This document shows positions 42,066-51,600 of a stretch of 64,000 bases of DNA, one piece after another. Made by a program: the position numbers and the translations under genes. Within the stretch, counting starts at the first letter, position 1. Each line of letters starts with the position of its first letter. A model generated the notes under the pieces. The model made no database searches. It was not told the origin of the DNA and worked only from the letters and a program-made list of their open reading frames with translations. Origin of the DNA: Kurthia populi (GTDB lineage: Bacteria > Bacillota > Bacilli > Bacillales_A > Planococcaceae); contig NZ_JBHUOR010000142.1 of NCBI RefSeq assembly GCF_042686175.1, positions 1-64,000 of the forward strand, in the 5' to 3' direction.

Positions 42066-43198
42066 TGGAAAAACGCAAAGAATTTCTACCTTACAGCACG
42101 CAATGGATTTCAGACGAGGACATCGAAGCGGTAATTGAAACGTTAAAATCACCATTTTTAACGACAGGGCCGAAAGTAAAAGAATTTGAAGAAGTAGTGG
42201 CACAGTATGTAGGAGCAAAATATGCAGTGTCATTTGCGAATGGTACAGCAGCACTTCATGGGGCCTGCTACGCAGCTGGTGTTAGCGAAGGTGATGAGGT
42301 TATTACAACGCCGATTACGTTTGCGGCAAGTGCAAACTGTGCGCGTTATATGGGAGCGAAGGTTGTCTTTGCAGATATTGACGAGCACACGTACAATATT
42401 GACCCACAGGAAATCGCACGCCATATTACACCGCAAACAAAGGCAATTATTCCGGTAGATTTCACCGGCCAGCCAGTTGATATTGATGCGATTATGGATA
42501 TTGCACATGCCAATAATTTAGTCGTTATTGAGGACGGAGCGCATTCATTAGGGGCAGATTATAAGGACCGTAAAGTAGGCGCGACTGCTGATATGACAAT
42601 GTTTAGCTTTCACCCAGTTAAGCCTGTAACAACAGGTGAGGGTGGTATTATTGTGACAAATAATAAGGAATTCTACGAGAAATTATTATTATTCCGTGGT
42701 CATGGGATTACACATACGCCTTATGCTGAAGAGCAAGGTGGCTGGTATTATGAGATGGTTGATTTAGGCTTTAATTATCGCATGACAGATATTCAAGCAG
42801 CCCTTGGCGTTTCGCAAATGAAAAAATTAGACAGCTTTATTAACAAACGTCAAGAACTAGCTGCATTATATACAGAGAAATTAACAATGATTGATGGTGT
42901 CACAGCACCACAACAATTAGCTAATACAAATTCTGGTTGGCATTTATATTCAGTACAGTTAAATCCTGAAACACTAGGAAAATCGCGTAAGCAAATTTTT
43001 GAAGAATTACGTGCCGCAAATATCGGCGTCCATGTCCATTATATTCCGGTGTATTGGCACCCTTATTATCAAGAGCTAGGTTATGCACGTGGCCTATGTC
43101 CGAAGGCAGAAAAATGGTATGACAATGCGTTGTCATTGCCTCTGCATCCGCAGATGAGTGAGGAAGATGTTGATATGGTGTTAAGCTATTTTAGCTAA
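42065..43198 (+). CDS. pseC: UDP-4-amino-4,6-dideoxy-N-acetyl-beta-L-altrosamine transaminase PseC
   Basis: 377 residues, DegT/DnrJ/EryC1 aminotransferase fold. The start PYSTQWISDEDIEAVIETL is typical of PseC. The PLP-binding Lys186 is in SFHPVKPVTTGEGG; EDGAHSLGA carries the Asp that contacts PLP. It transfers an amino group from glutamate to the PseB product. The ATG overlaps the pseI stop (TAATG). It is the last of the chain of overlapping genes starting at luxE; a terminator follows. Confidence 0.94.
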   Translation: MEKRKEFLPYSTQWISDEDIEAVIETLKSPFLTTGPKVKEFEEVVAQYVGAKYAVSFANGTAALHGACYAAGVSEGDEVITTPITFAASANCARYMGAKVVFADIDEHTYNIDPQEIARHITPQTKAIIPVDFTGQPVDIDAIMDIAHANNLVVIEDGAHSLGADYKDRKVGATADMTMFSFHPVKPVTTGEGGIIVTNNKEFYEKLLLFRGHGITHTPYAEEQGGWYYEMVDLGFNYRMTDIQAALGVSQMKKLDSFINKRQELAALYTEKLTMIDGVTAPQQLANTNSGWHLYSVQLNPETLGKSRKQIFEELRAANIGVHVHYIPVYWHPYYQELGYARGLCPKAEKWYDNALSLPLHPQMSEEDVDMVLSYFS

Positions 43199-43207
43199 TT
43201 AAAAGAA

Positions 43208-43241
43208 AAGTTATAGCTTCTTCAAGCTATAGCTTTTTTTA
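43208..43241 (+). terminator. Terminator after pseC
   Basis: AAGTTATAGCTT pairs with AAGCTATAGCTT (one wobble) around CTTC, followed by seven Ts. It separates the pse operon from the second maf-like gene, at least partly. Confidence 0.85.
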
Positions 43242-43258
43242 TAGAAGTGAGGAAAATG

Positions 43259-44428
43259 ATGAATTGGCACATAGAAAAAGCTAAAAATGAGCAGAAAACA
43301 GTCAAATTAAATGACATATATCTTTACAGTAAATACAATCCACAAAGAGATGTTGAAAAGTTTATGACTACAGAAGTCGATACAACTAATAAAAAATTTA
43401 TTTTAGTAGGGTTAGGACTTGGTTATCATTTAGATTATTTAGTGGAGCATTTAGAAAATATTGAAGTACAGTATATTTTATTGGATGAACAAGAAAAAGA
43501 AGTTTACTTAGAACATAATACAAAGAAATATTTACAATTGCCAAATGTTCATGCTTTTAAATCAGTTGAAGCATTTAATGAACAAGCTCAAATTATTATT
43601 CCACAATCTTTTTTACGTGCAATTGGTCATAATCACCCGTTGTTTGAATTTATTGAAGATATTAAGATTCGACAAGTATCTTATAGGCGTTTTAAAGAAC
43701 AAATGATAGAAAATTTTAGTGAAAATATCAAATTATTTACGCCGCTTTTAAAAATAACTACATCTAAAAAAGCAGCACTCGTAGCGTCAGGACCTTCTTT
43801 AAATAACACAATTTCTTGGTTGCAAAAACATCAACAAGAATTCGATATTTATTGTGTTGGGTCAGCCTTAAAGGTGTTATTAGCGCATCAAATTATGCCA
43901 ACTGCTGTTTTTATGACAGATGCACAACCTACGATGTTGGAACAAATCGATATGAGATATAACGGCATCCTCTATTTTTTAAGCACAGCAAATTACCAAG
44001 CTGTTAGTGAACACCCAGGAGAAAAACAAATACTATTTCAAAAAGGGTTTACTCGTGCCGAAAAATTTGCCAAACAGTACGAACAGCCTCTATTTGAAAC
44101 AGGTGGCTCTGTTGCAACAACAACTTTTTCGTATATCGAATGGCTTGGCTATAAAGAATTATATTTATTTGGACAAGATTTAGGGTTTAGCGAAATGCAA
44201 ACACATGCGATGGGTTCTACATCGGGAAAAGAAATTAAAAAATACAATCAATTGTTAGATGTAGTGGCAAATGATCATACCATTATTCGTACGACGCCTA
44301 ATTTATTAAGTTATAAACGTTGGTTTGATCAGGCATTTAGCAAAACAACGATGAAAATATTCAATACTTCAGAAAAGGGTGCAAAATTAAAAAACACAAC
44401 TTTTTTTGATACAACATTAAAATCGTAA
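43259..44428 (+). CDS. Second Maf-like protein (DUF115 type)
   Basis: About 389 residues. Starts at 43247 (GTG), 43256 and 43259 (ATG) are possible; 43259 is best spaced from GTGAGG. The N-terminal IYLYSKYNPQRDVEKFM resembles YLLHSKYKPVKEATDHF of the first Maf, and both carry the GxGLGYHL/GIGLGYIV turn. The domain core KAALVASGPSLNNTIS (near 173), FMTDAQPTM, ETGGSVATTTFSYIEWLGY and LFGQDLGFSEMQTHA match. It lacks the long C-terminal helical region of the first copy. Probably a flagellin glycosyltransferase with a different site or sugar, or an accessory. Base composition is close to the host average, unlike the first Maf. Confidence 0.85.
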   Translation: MNWHIEKAKNEQKTVKLNDIYLYSKYNPQRDVEKFMTTEVDTTNKKFILVGLGLGYHLDYLVEHLENIEVQYILLDEQEKEVYLEHNTKKYLQLPNVHAFKSVEAFNEQAQIIIPQSFLRAIGHNHPLFEFIEDIKIRQVSYRRFKEQMIENFSENIKLFTPLLKITTSKKAALVASGPSLNNTISWLQKHQQEFDIYCVGSALKVLLAHQIMPTAVFMTDAQPTMLEQIDMRYNGILYFLSTANYQAVSEHPGEKQILFQKGFTRAEKFAKQYEQPLFETGGSVATTTFSYIEWLGYKELYLFGQDLGFSEMQTHAMGSTSGKEIKKYNQLLDVVANDHTIIRTTPNLLSYKRWFDQAFSKTTMKIFNTSEKGAKLKNTTFFDTTLKS

Positions 44429-44435
44429 AGAATTC

Positions 44436-44462
44436 TACATATTCATTTAATAAATCCGATAT
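44436..44462 (+). promoter_or_regulatory. Sigma-D promoter of flaG-fliD-fliS-fliT
   Basis: TACA (44436-44439), 15-bp spacer, TCCGATAT (44455-44462). The -10 matches seven of eight bases of the sigma-D consensus. It is 36 bp before flaG, as expected for the late flagellar fliD operon. Confidence 0.65.
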
Positions 44463-44497
44463 AAAAAGAAAGCTTTCAAAATAGAGGAGGTGCACAG

Positions 44498-44866
44498 ATG
44501 AAAGTATCAACAACACCTAGTGAAGTCGTAAAACCTATAGAAAAAATGCGGGCTACATTAAATTTTACAACTTCTAAGCAAGATAACATCAGACAATCAG
44601 AAAAGAACATCTCTGAAATGACCGATGAAAATGGCAATCCAACAGAACAAGCGTATCAAACAGCGGTAAATAAAATGAATGAATTTATGGAGCATACGCA
44701 ACGAAATTCTAAATTTATTTTTCACAGTGATTTAGAACGCTATTATGTTGAGTTAGTAGATGCAGAATCCCAAGAAGTTGTAAAAGAAATTCCACCAAAG
44801 GAATTATTAGATGCGTATTATGAAATGCAAAAACTAGCAGGAAAGATTTTTGATACACAAGCATAG
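44498..44866 (+). CDS. flaG: FlaG family flagellar protein
   Basis: 122 residues. A polar, probably disordered N-terminal half is followed by the FlaG domain (about 65-120): HSDLERYYVELVDAESQEVVKEIPPKELLD, the family's core. FlaG proteins are linked to filament length or cap control. It heads the flaG-fliD-fliS-fliT operon, matching B. subtilis yvyC, which in that species directly follows hag; here a 14.5-kb glycosylation island separates them. RBS GAGGAGGTG. Confidence 0.92.
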   Translation: MKVSTTPSEVVKPIEKMRATLNFTTSKQDNIRQSEKNISEMTDENGNPTEQAYQTAVNKMNEFMEHTQRNSKFIFHSDLERYYVELVDAESQEVVKEIPPKELLDAYYEMQKLAGKIFDTQA

Positions 44867-44881
44867 TGAGGAGGAACAATA

Positions 44882-46390
44882 ATGTCACCAGTAAATAATG
44901 CAACAAGTTCACAATTAGCGTATTCTTATTTACAATCAAAGAATAAAATTAGTGGTTTAGTATCTGGAATGGATATCGAATCTATTATGGAAAAATTAAT
45001 GAAAGCTGAAAGTTCTCAAATGGAGAAGCTTCAGCAACAAAAACAAAAATATGAATGGCGTCGAGATGCATATAGAGAAGTAAATACAACTTTAGAAACT
45101 TTCAGAAGTAATACTTTTGACAATTTTGGCCTTTCAAAGAATTGGAATATAAGAAATGTTTCAAATAGTAGCCCTTCTAGTGTAAATATATCTGCTGGAA
45201 ATGATGCTACGGGGAATTTAACAATTAGCAAAGCAGAAAAAGCGCAGGCTGCACAGAGTGTATCTAAAGAAAATACTAATATTTCAGGCTCTACTAAAAT
45301 TAGCGATTTATTAGGTGTGGCTGAAGGTAGCTTTAATATGTCGTCAGTAGGAGAAAAAGGTACTTTATCTAATGTGGCAGAAGTAAAATATACATCCGAA
45401 GATACTGTAGATAGTTTGGTTGCCAAAATCAATTCTTCTAAAGCTGGAGTCACAGCCATTTTTGCAAATGGCAAATTTTCAATAACTGCAAATAACACCG
45501 GAAGAGCAACAGATTCAGCAGCAGATATAGCAGTAGTCGGAGATAACAATCAATTATTTGAAAAACTAGGATTTACAACAAATGGAGCAACAGATTTTGG
45601 TCTAGCACAGGGTAAAAACGCAACTGCAACTATTAATGGAGTTGATATATCTAGTAACACTAATAAATTTAATGTAGCAGGGTACAATTTAGAACTAACT
45701 GCTAATATTTCATCAGATGTCACAATTTCTTCAACAGCAGATACTGATGGAGCTGTTAAGAAAGTAAAGGATTTTATCACGACATATAATGATTTAATTA
45801 AAACATTAAATGAGAAAACTACAGAGAAAAAAAACATAGGGTATGAGCCTTTGACAGATGCACAAAAAGCTGAAATGTCAGAAAAAGAGATTGAAAAATG
45901 GGAAGAAACTGCAAAAAAAGGTCTTTTAAAAGGTGATTCAAATTTAAGGAATGTATTGTCTGACCTAAGATCCACTCTATATTCTACTGATAAAGATAAA
46001 CTTACGCTTGCATCAATTGGAGTTTCTACTACTTCGACATATACGGATGGTGGACAATTACAATTAGATGAGGAAAAATTAAAAGCTGCATTAGAAAAAG
46101 ATCCAGATATTTTATCTAAAGTATTTACAGGAGATACTGGTGTAATTTCTACTATGCGTGATTCATCTAAACAAGCTATTGATAATATTAAAAATGTAGC
46201 AGGGTCTACTTTATCTACCTCTGAAAAAACGTATTCAATTGGTAGGGATATTTCTAATTTGACAGACAAAATAGAAAATTGGAAAGATCGTCTTAAAGGT
46301 ATCGAGGATCGTTACTGGAAACAGTTCTCTGCAATGGAAACTGCGATTCAAAAAGCCAATAGTCAATCGTCTATCTTTATGCAAGGCTAA
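44882..46390 (+). CDS. fliD: Flagellar filament cap FliD (HAP2)
   Basis: 502 residues, close to B. subtilis FliD (498). The N-terminal domain has ISGLVSGMDIESIMEKLMKAE; the C-terminal domain has VKDFITTYNDLIKTLNEKT, then DPDILSKVFTGDTGVIS and ends QSSIFMQG. It forms the pentameric or hexameric cap that folds flagellin at the filament tip. The middle portion is Ser/Thr/Asn-rich, with no large insertion, in contrast to FlgK and FlgL. GAGGAGGAA precedes the ATG. Confidence 0.95.
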   Translation: MSPVNNATSSQLAYSYLQSKNKISGLVSGMDIESIMEKLMKAESSQMEKLQQQKQKYEWRRDAYREVNTTLETFRSNTFDNFGLSKNWNIRNVSNSSPSSVNISAGNDATGNLTISKAEKAQAAQSVSKENTNISGSTKISDLLGVAEGSFNMSSVGEKGTLSNVAEVKYTSEDTVDSLVAKINSSKAGVTAIFANGKFSITANNTGRATDSAADIAVVGDNNQLFEKLGFTTNGATDFGLAQGKNATATINGVDISSNTNKFNVAGYNLELTANISSDVTISSTADTDGAVKKVKDFITTYNDLIKTLNEKTTEKKNIGYEPLTDAQKAEMSEKEIEKWEETAKKGLLKGDSNLRNVLSDLRSTLYSTDKDKLTLASIGVSTTSTYTDGGQLQLDEEKLKAALEKDPDILSKVFTGDTGVISTMRDSSKQAIDNIKNVAGSTLSTSEKTYSIGRDISNLTDKIENWKDRLKGIEDRYWKQFSAMETAIQKANSQSSIFMQG

Positions 46391-46423
46391 TAATTAAGTG
46401 TTATTTAAAAGGAGTTGTTTAGT

Positions 46424-46822
46424 TTGTCAGTACAAAATGCATACAATGCATATAAACAAAATAGTGTTACGACCGCGTCCCCAGGTGAACTGACACTAAT
46501 GCTTTATAATGGATGTATTAAATTTATCCATCAAGCAAAGAAGGCGATTGAAGTAAAAGATATTGAAGCGCGCAATAAATATGTTCAAAAGGCACAAGCA
46601 ATTTTGAATGAATTGATGTCTACATTAAATATGGATATTCCGATTTCAAAAGAAATGTTCAATTTATATGACTATATGTATCATCAATTAACACAGGCAA
46701 ATATTAATAATGATGTCGCAATTTTAGACGAAGTAGAAGGTTTGGTAGTCGAGTTCCGCGATACATGGAAGCAAGTGATTCAAATGAATCGCCAAAAACA
46801 ATATACAGGAAATCAAGTGTAA
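46424..46822 (+). CDS. fliS: Flagellin export chaperone FliS
   Basis: 132 residues from TTG 46424, with AAAAGGAG nine bases upstream; the frame is open a little further. FliS family motifs: NAYNAYKQNSVTTASPGELTLMLYNGCIKFI at the start (read in two parts) and the amphipathic helices ARNKYVQKAQAILNEL and EVEGLVVEFRDTWKQV. It binds the flagellin C-terminus and prevents early polymerisation. It overlaps the next gene by one base. Confidence 0.94.
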   Translation: MSVQNAYNAYKQNSVTTASPGELTLMLYNGCIKFIHQAKKAIEVKDIEARNKYVQKAQAILNELMSTLNMDIPISKEMFNLYDYMYHQLTQANINNDVAILDEVEGLVVEFRDTWKQVIQMNRQKQYTGNQV

Positions 46823-47187
46823 TGGATTTGATGAAGCAGCTTCTTTTATTATCTGAAAAACTTTATTCGTTTTTAGGGAAAGAGCCAGAGGATAAAGAGG
46901 ATAAGCGCGATGAATACATTGAATTCGTCGATAAACTGCTAGATGCGCGAGGTCAAACAATTGATCAGCTGAAGGCGATGCCAAATAATCCGATTATCGG
47001 GCATGAATATGAGGCGCAGCTACGAGCACTTGATAAAGGGATTATCGAGCGATTGGAAACCTTTAAGAAGCAAATTGCGACCGATATGCAAAATCTGCAG
47101 AAGTCTAAAAAATCAGAAGTGCAGTACCATAATCCATATGGTGCGGTAAGTACGATGGATGGTACGTATTACGATAAAAAGAAATAA
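46822..47187 (+). CDS. fliT: FliT-like flagellar chaperone
   Basis: 121 residues from ATG 46822, overlapping the fliS stop (TAATG); the longer frame inside fliS is rejected. It is helical and charged (LLLLSEKLYSFLG, YIEFVDKLLDARGQTIDQL), ending in a polar tail with a Tyr/Asn-rich stretch. FliT-type proteins are chaperones of FliD and are poorly conserved. The call rests mostly on position after fliS, as in B. subtilis. A bidirectional terminator follows. Confidence 0.8.
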   Translation: MDLMKQLLLLSEKLYSFLGKEPEDKEDKRDEYIEFVDKLLDARGQTIDQLKAMPNNPIIGHEYEAQLRALDKGIIERLETFKKQIATDMQNLQKSKKSEVQYHNPYGAVSTMDGTYYDKKK

Positions 47188-47190
47188 TAC

Positions 47191-47231
47191 AAAAAATGAG
47201 AGATGGCCTTAAAGACCATCCCTCATTTTTA
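47191..47231 (+). terminator. Bidirectional terminator between fliT and fliB
   Basis: AAAAATGAGAGATGG pairs with CCATCCCTCATTTTT (one wobble), with an A-run before and a T-run after. It lies three bases past the fliT stop and just beyond the end of the convergent gene at 47234. Confidence 0.9.
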
Positions 47232-47233
47232 GT

Positions 47234-48433
47234 TTAAATACGAATCATCATCGTTATTTGTGATAGTATTGACGCGTGATTTTGTTGGAGAATATTTGAA
47301 ATTATGGATTTATATGATGAGTTATGAGAAAGAGATTTATTATATTTTTGAATAATGTATATCGCATCTTCTAAGAGTGATTCGGAGTTTGATAGATAAC
47401 CGCTAATAAATATACGCAGCATAGCAAAATCTACACAAATACTTGTAAAACCATCAATTATGTGTTGAGGGTTCGCTTGCTTTATTTTTTCAAAAACAGC
47501 ATTGACTAGATAATTTTCTAAAATAAAAGCGTATTTAGATATGAACGGGATATAATTTTTACTTAATGCTAACTTGAATTCTTCAATAGATTCATTTAAA
47601 AAATTATTATCATTTAATTTTAAATTATTTTTGATAACCGTTGTCAAATCATTAAATTCTTTTGAGGATTTATAGTTTAAAATTGAAAGTGAAAATTGTA
47701 ATTGTTTGTCATATTGTATATGAATGTTCTTGAAAAGCGATTGTAAATCATCCATTTTTAAATAAGTATTATATTTTTGAACTAATGGCTCGATAGTTTG
47801 AGCATTTAACGATTTTAATTCAATATATTTTTGTAAAAACATCGCTATAATTAATAATCTTGTTTCAAGTGAATGCTTTCGATTTTGCAATGTATCAATC
47901 ATAAAGATACGAACTTTCCAAAATAACTCATTTTCTTCAATAGATTGAGTGAAATTTGTTAAAGAAGGAATGTGTTCGATACCTTCTTCTTCTATAAAAT
48001 CCAATCCTTCGGGACGATTTAAAATAATACGAGCAGCTTCTGGGCAAGATAATGTTAACGTTTTTTCAAAAATATTGTTAATTGTTGCGATTTCACGCGG
48101 ATAGACAGTACAAGTATGACAAAGCGCTTCTGCACCTAATATATTTTGAATGCTACATAATCCATCTTTGGTTAACATAGTGCAAGCGTTGTTATCATCC
48201 ATTTTAAATTGGCCGTAATTAAATTCATTGACGTCTGCAGAACGGTTACGTTTAATATTTTTTTGTAGTTCTTTTTTTATGTTTAGATTACTTTCTTTTT
48301 TATATTTTTTAAATGTTTTTTGATCAATATCAATCCGCCAGCCAGCACAGCATGTATCTTCACAGGCACCGCCAATGCACTGGAATTCATTAAAGTAAGT
48401 AGGAATTAACCGTCTTTGTAATTGTTCTTTCAT
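47234..48433 (-). CDS. fliB: FliB-family flagellin lysine-N-methylase
   Basis: 399 residues. The FliB signature is plain: PTYFNEFQCIGGACEDTCCAGW with the CxxxCxxxCC-type cysteine cluster near residues 19-29, and a second cluster ALCHTCTVYPREI near 105-117 that fits an iron-sulphur site. A long helical C-terminal half follows. FliB methylates lysines of flagellin, as known from Salmonella. It is convergent with the fliD operon, uses its own promoter and is AT-rich relative to its neighbours, which hints at separate acquisition. The ATG has AAGGAG upstream. Together with Maf it suggests two kinds of flagellin modification. Confidence 0.9.
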   Translation of the reverse strand: MKEQLQRRLIPTYFNEFQCIGGACEDTCCAGWRIDIDQKTFKKYKKESNLNIKKELQKNIKRNRSADVNEFNYGQFKMDDNNACTMLTKDGLCSIQNILGAEALCHTCTVYPREIATINNIFEKTLTLSCPEAARIILNRPEGLDFIEEEGIEHIPSLTNFTQSIEENELFWKVRIFMIDTLQNRKHSLETRLLIIAMFLQKYIELKSLNAQTIEPLVQKYNTYLKMDDLQSLFKNIHIQYDKQLQFSLSILNYKSSKEFNDLTTVIKNNLKLNDNNFLNESIEEFKLALSKNYIPFISKYAFILENYLVNAVFEKIKQANPQHIIDGFTSICVDFAMLRIFISGYLSNSESLLEDAIYIIQKYNKSLSHNSSYKSIISNILQQNHASILSQITMMIRI

Positions 48434-48624
48434 AGAGAAGCTCCTTATAAAATATATTTCTGTTTATATCGACATAGATGTAAGAGGCTTTAGCTTGTGA
48501 GCTAGGGTCTCTTTTTCCTTCTCTCCCTTTATTTCTCGCAAATCTTACCGATACAAACCATATACCAAGAAAACGAATACTCAAAGAATAGAACAAGCGA
48601 GAGAACGAAAGGGAGGATTTCCGA

Positions 48625-51600
48625 GTGCATAAGAAAATTTTAACGGCGAGTCTTGCGGTTGCGCTGACAGTGCCAGTTTGGCTAACATCGGCTTTTCCAA
48701 ACGGAAGTCAGGTCGCACAGGCGGCAACGAAGAAACCAACAAAAAAAGCGAAAGCGGTCATTGATAAGATTAAGGCGATTGATTCGAAAAAGACAAATTA
48801 TATCGCAAAAACGCGTGCGGCGAACAATGCGTATAAAAAATTATCGACAGCAGATAAAAAGTTAGTCAGTAATTATAGTACGCTGAAAAAACATGTGGCT
48901 AAAATTGCGCCACTTGAGAAAAAAATCAAGGCTTTAACAGCACAAGTCAATTCGATTACGACGAAAAACTATTTGACGCAAGCGCCGAAAGCACAAAAAA
49001 CGTATGATGCGATGACGAGCATTACAAAGGCAGCAGTTCCTACAACAACATTGAAGAGATTGCAAAAGTATTCAAATCCAGCGCAAGCGAAAGCATCGTA
49101 TAAAAATGTTGTTAACTTATTATCGACAATTACAACGGATCCAGATGGCGAATCGATTGTCGTAGATATTAGCAAAGACGGCATGATTTTAGATGCGAAT
49201 GGTGAGTTGGATAAAACCTATACATCGAATAAAACATTGGCAGCAAAGCAGTTGCAGTCATTTTTAGCGGACTATAAAAAAATGGATGATTTCCAAAAGA
49301 GTTTATTTGATGCGGACGAAATTGCGAAAATCAACGAGTATTTAAAAGATGAAGACAAAATCAATCAATCAGTGGAATTGGCGAAATTATATGAGGCGTT
49401 AAATCCGACGAATAAAAATTTTGATAGTAAATCATTTGAATTAATGATGGCCTATCATGATTTTAGTGTGCTTTATCCGAAAGAAACGATTGACGGAAAA
49501 CTGACACAACGCTATATCGATCCGTATTATGTCGAGGCAATGGATATCATTTACGAAAAGTATCGCGATACGCATGCGAAGCTCACGGCCTATAATCAAG
49601 CGCTTGAAGTATTAGAAGATACACCAAATGTGAGACTTGCGACGATTAAAGCGGCAGAGGACGCGTATAAAGCATCGACTAAGTTAAGCCAAGGAATTCA
49701 ACTCTCGAAATACCTTGAGAAGGATTTTGTGAAGCTTTACGAAGCCTACGCGGAAATACCTGAACTACTGCGCACATTAAATCGTGCGGAAGCCTATGAT
49801 TCAATTAATTGGGATCCGAATGAAAAGGTAGCTGCGAACCAAAAAAATATTCAGCTTGAAAAGCATCGCGAGACAATCGCTGAAGCACAAAAGCAATATA
49901 AAAAATTAGGTGAGGATCAACAAAAATTTGTCGATGCCCTAACCGCTGGAACAATCGAACAGTCATCGGTATTGCCAAGCCCGGTAACATTAGTGAACCC
50001 GTACGGCTTTACAAAAGCAGAGTCGGAAAAAATCGCGTTAAACCGTAGCTTTTTCCCAGAAGAAACCCAAATTAAAGATGCCGAAAAGCTTGATAAAACA
50101 TATGTCAAAGCAGTTGATAAAAATGACTTACAAGCATTAATTGATTCATCGGTCGATTTCGGGAAAGCACTTCCTGAAGTGAAGAAATATACGATTTTCG
50201 GCAAAGAGATGGCCTCTGTACAAGAAACGTATAAAGACCAAATTGCCGATATTAATAAGTTTAAAGAGCAAGTGGCGTTACTGAATCAGGGGAAAACTGC
50301 GACAATTACAGTGCCTGATGCGAATAAACCGAATGAATTAAAAATTGATAATAAAAAAGATATTATAACGGCGGCGGATGTTGATGCAGCGCTTGAAGCA
50401 CTGCGAAGCGCATATAAGGCACTTGAGGCGAAAAAGGCCGCGAATCCTGGTAAGCCAGCAGCTATGGATATGCTGCCAAAAGAGCTTGTGAAGGATTATG
50501 AGCTGTATATGACGATGCCACAGCTGATTCGTGAGGGTCAAACGTTATCGGATGAATTAGTGAAGAAGCCATATCAACCAGGTACAGCAGAGTTGAAGGT
50601 AGAAGAGAAGGATTTCAAATACAATACAGGTGATGAGGAGCGTATTGTGGCGTTTGGTAAGGCATACAATGCGTTAACTGAGCCACAGCGTCTACTTGTC
50701 GATAAAGCAGTTATCATGGATCAAGCGAATCGAAATGATAATGAAAAGACGCCAATCGCCCGTATATGGGGAACGGAATATACGCTTGTAGCGAATGCAA
50801 TTAAAATTGATGCGGCGATTTTGAAGTTGGATACGGGAAGTAAGTCGTTCGCTGCAGATGTGAAAAAGGTGTACAACCAATACAAATCTGCCTCACCAAA
50901 AGTGAAAAAGTATGTTATTAACCAGGAGCGCTTGCATTGGTTTAATGGGCTTGTGTCCAAAACATCGGGCAATTATCCACAGGCAATCGCGAATAAATTT
51001 ACAGAGTTAGTTGGTAAGTTAAATACGAAGAGTGCGGTTGATACAGCGACAAATGGAGCGACACCGGTCATTACGGCGGTGGATTATTATCATACGATGA
51101 TTGAGCATGATACGAGCACCCAAAGTATTATCGAAAAATCGGTCATGAAGAAATACGAATCCTATGTAGAGGCGTATGAGGTTGTAAATTTACTAGCGGC
51201 AACTGATATTGAGCATCCGACAACACAGGATATTAAAAATATTCAGGACGCCATTAAAATTTACGATAAGATGTCGGTTGGACCGAAAAATGCAGTGATG
51301 AATTCATTCAAACCAGTAGGAGGCGCTGAAACACCACAGGCGAAAGTGCTTGGGAAAGTGGATGAAATCAAAACAGCTACAGAAATCGATAAGGCCTATC
51401 AAAAATTAAAGCCATCTTCCGCTACGTACCAAGTGGATATGATTAAACTGTATACGACGTTTATCAATGCATCGCCAACCGTGCGTAAATATGTGGCGGC
51501 GGCAGAAGATTTAAAAGCGATTGAAACGACGTATAAAAAAGAATACGAGGCAGCACTCGCATTTATTGCAGAAATCGATAAAATCACAGGCGCAAGCAAT

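Noticed and set aside
45031..46269. Two long open frames on the minus strand across fliD (172 and 239 codons)
   Set aside because: They lie antisense to a clear fliD, lack ribosome sites and have the Val/Ser/Leu-rich composition expected from the reverse of Thr/Asn/Lys-rich coding sequence.
48390..48596. 68-codon minus-strand open frame overlapping the start of fliB
   Set aside because: It lies in another frame over the fliB leader, has no ribosome site, and its product looks like random translation.
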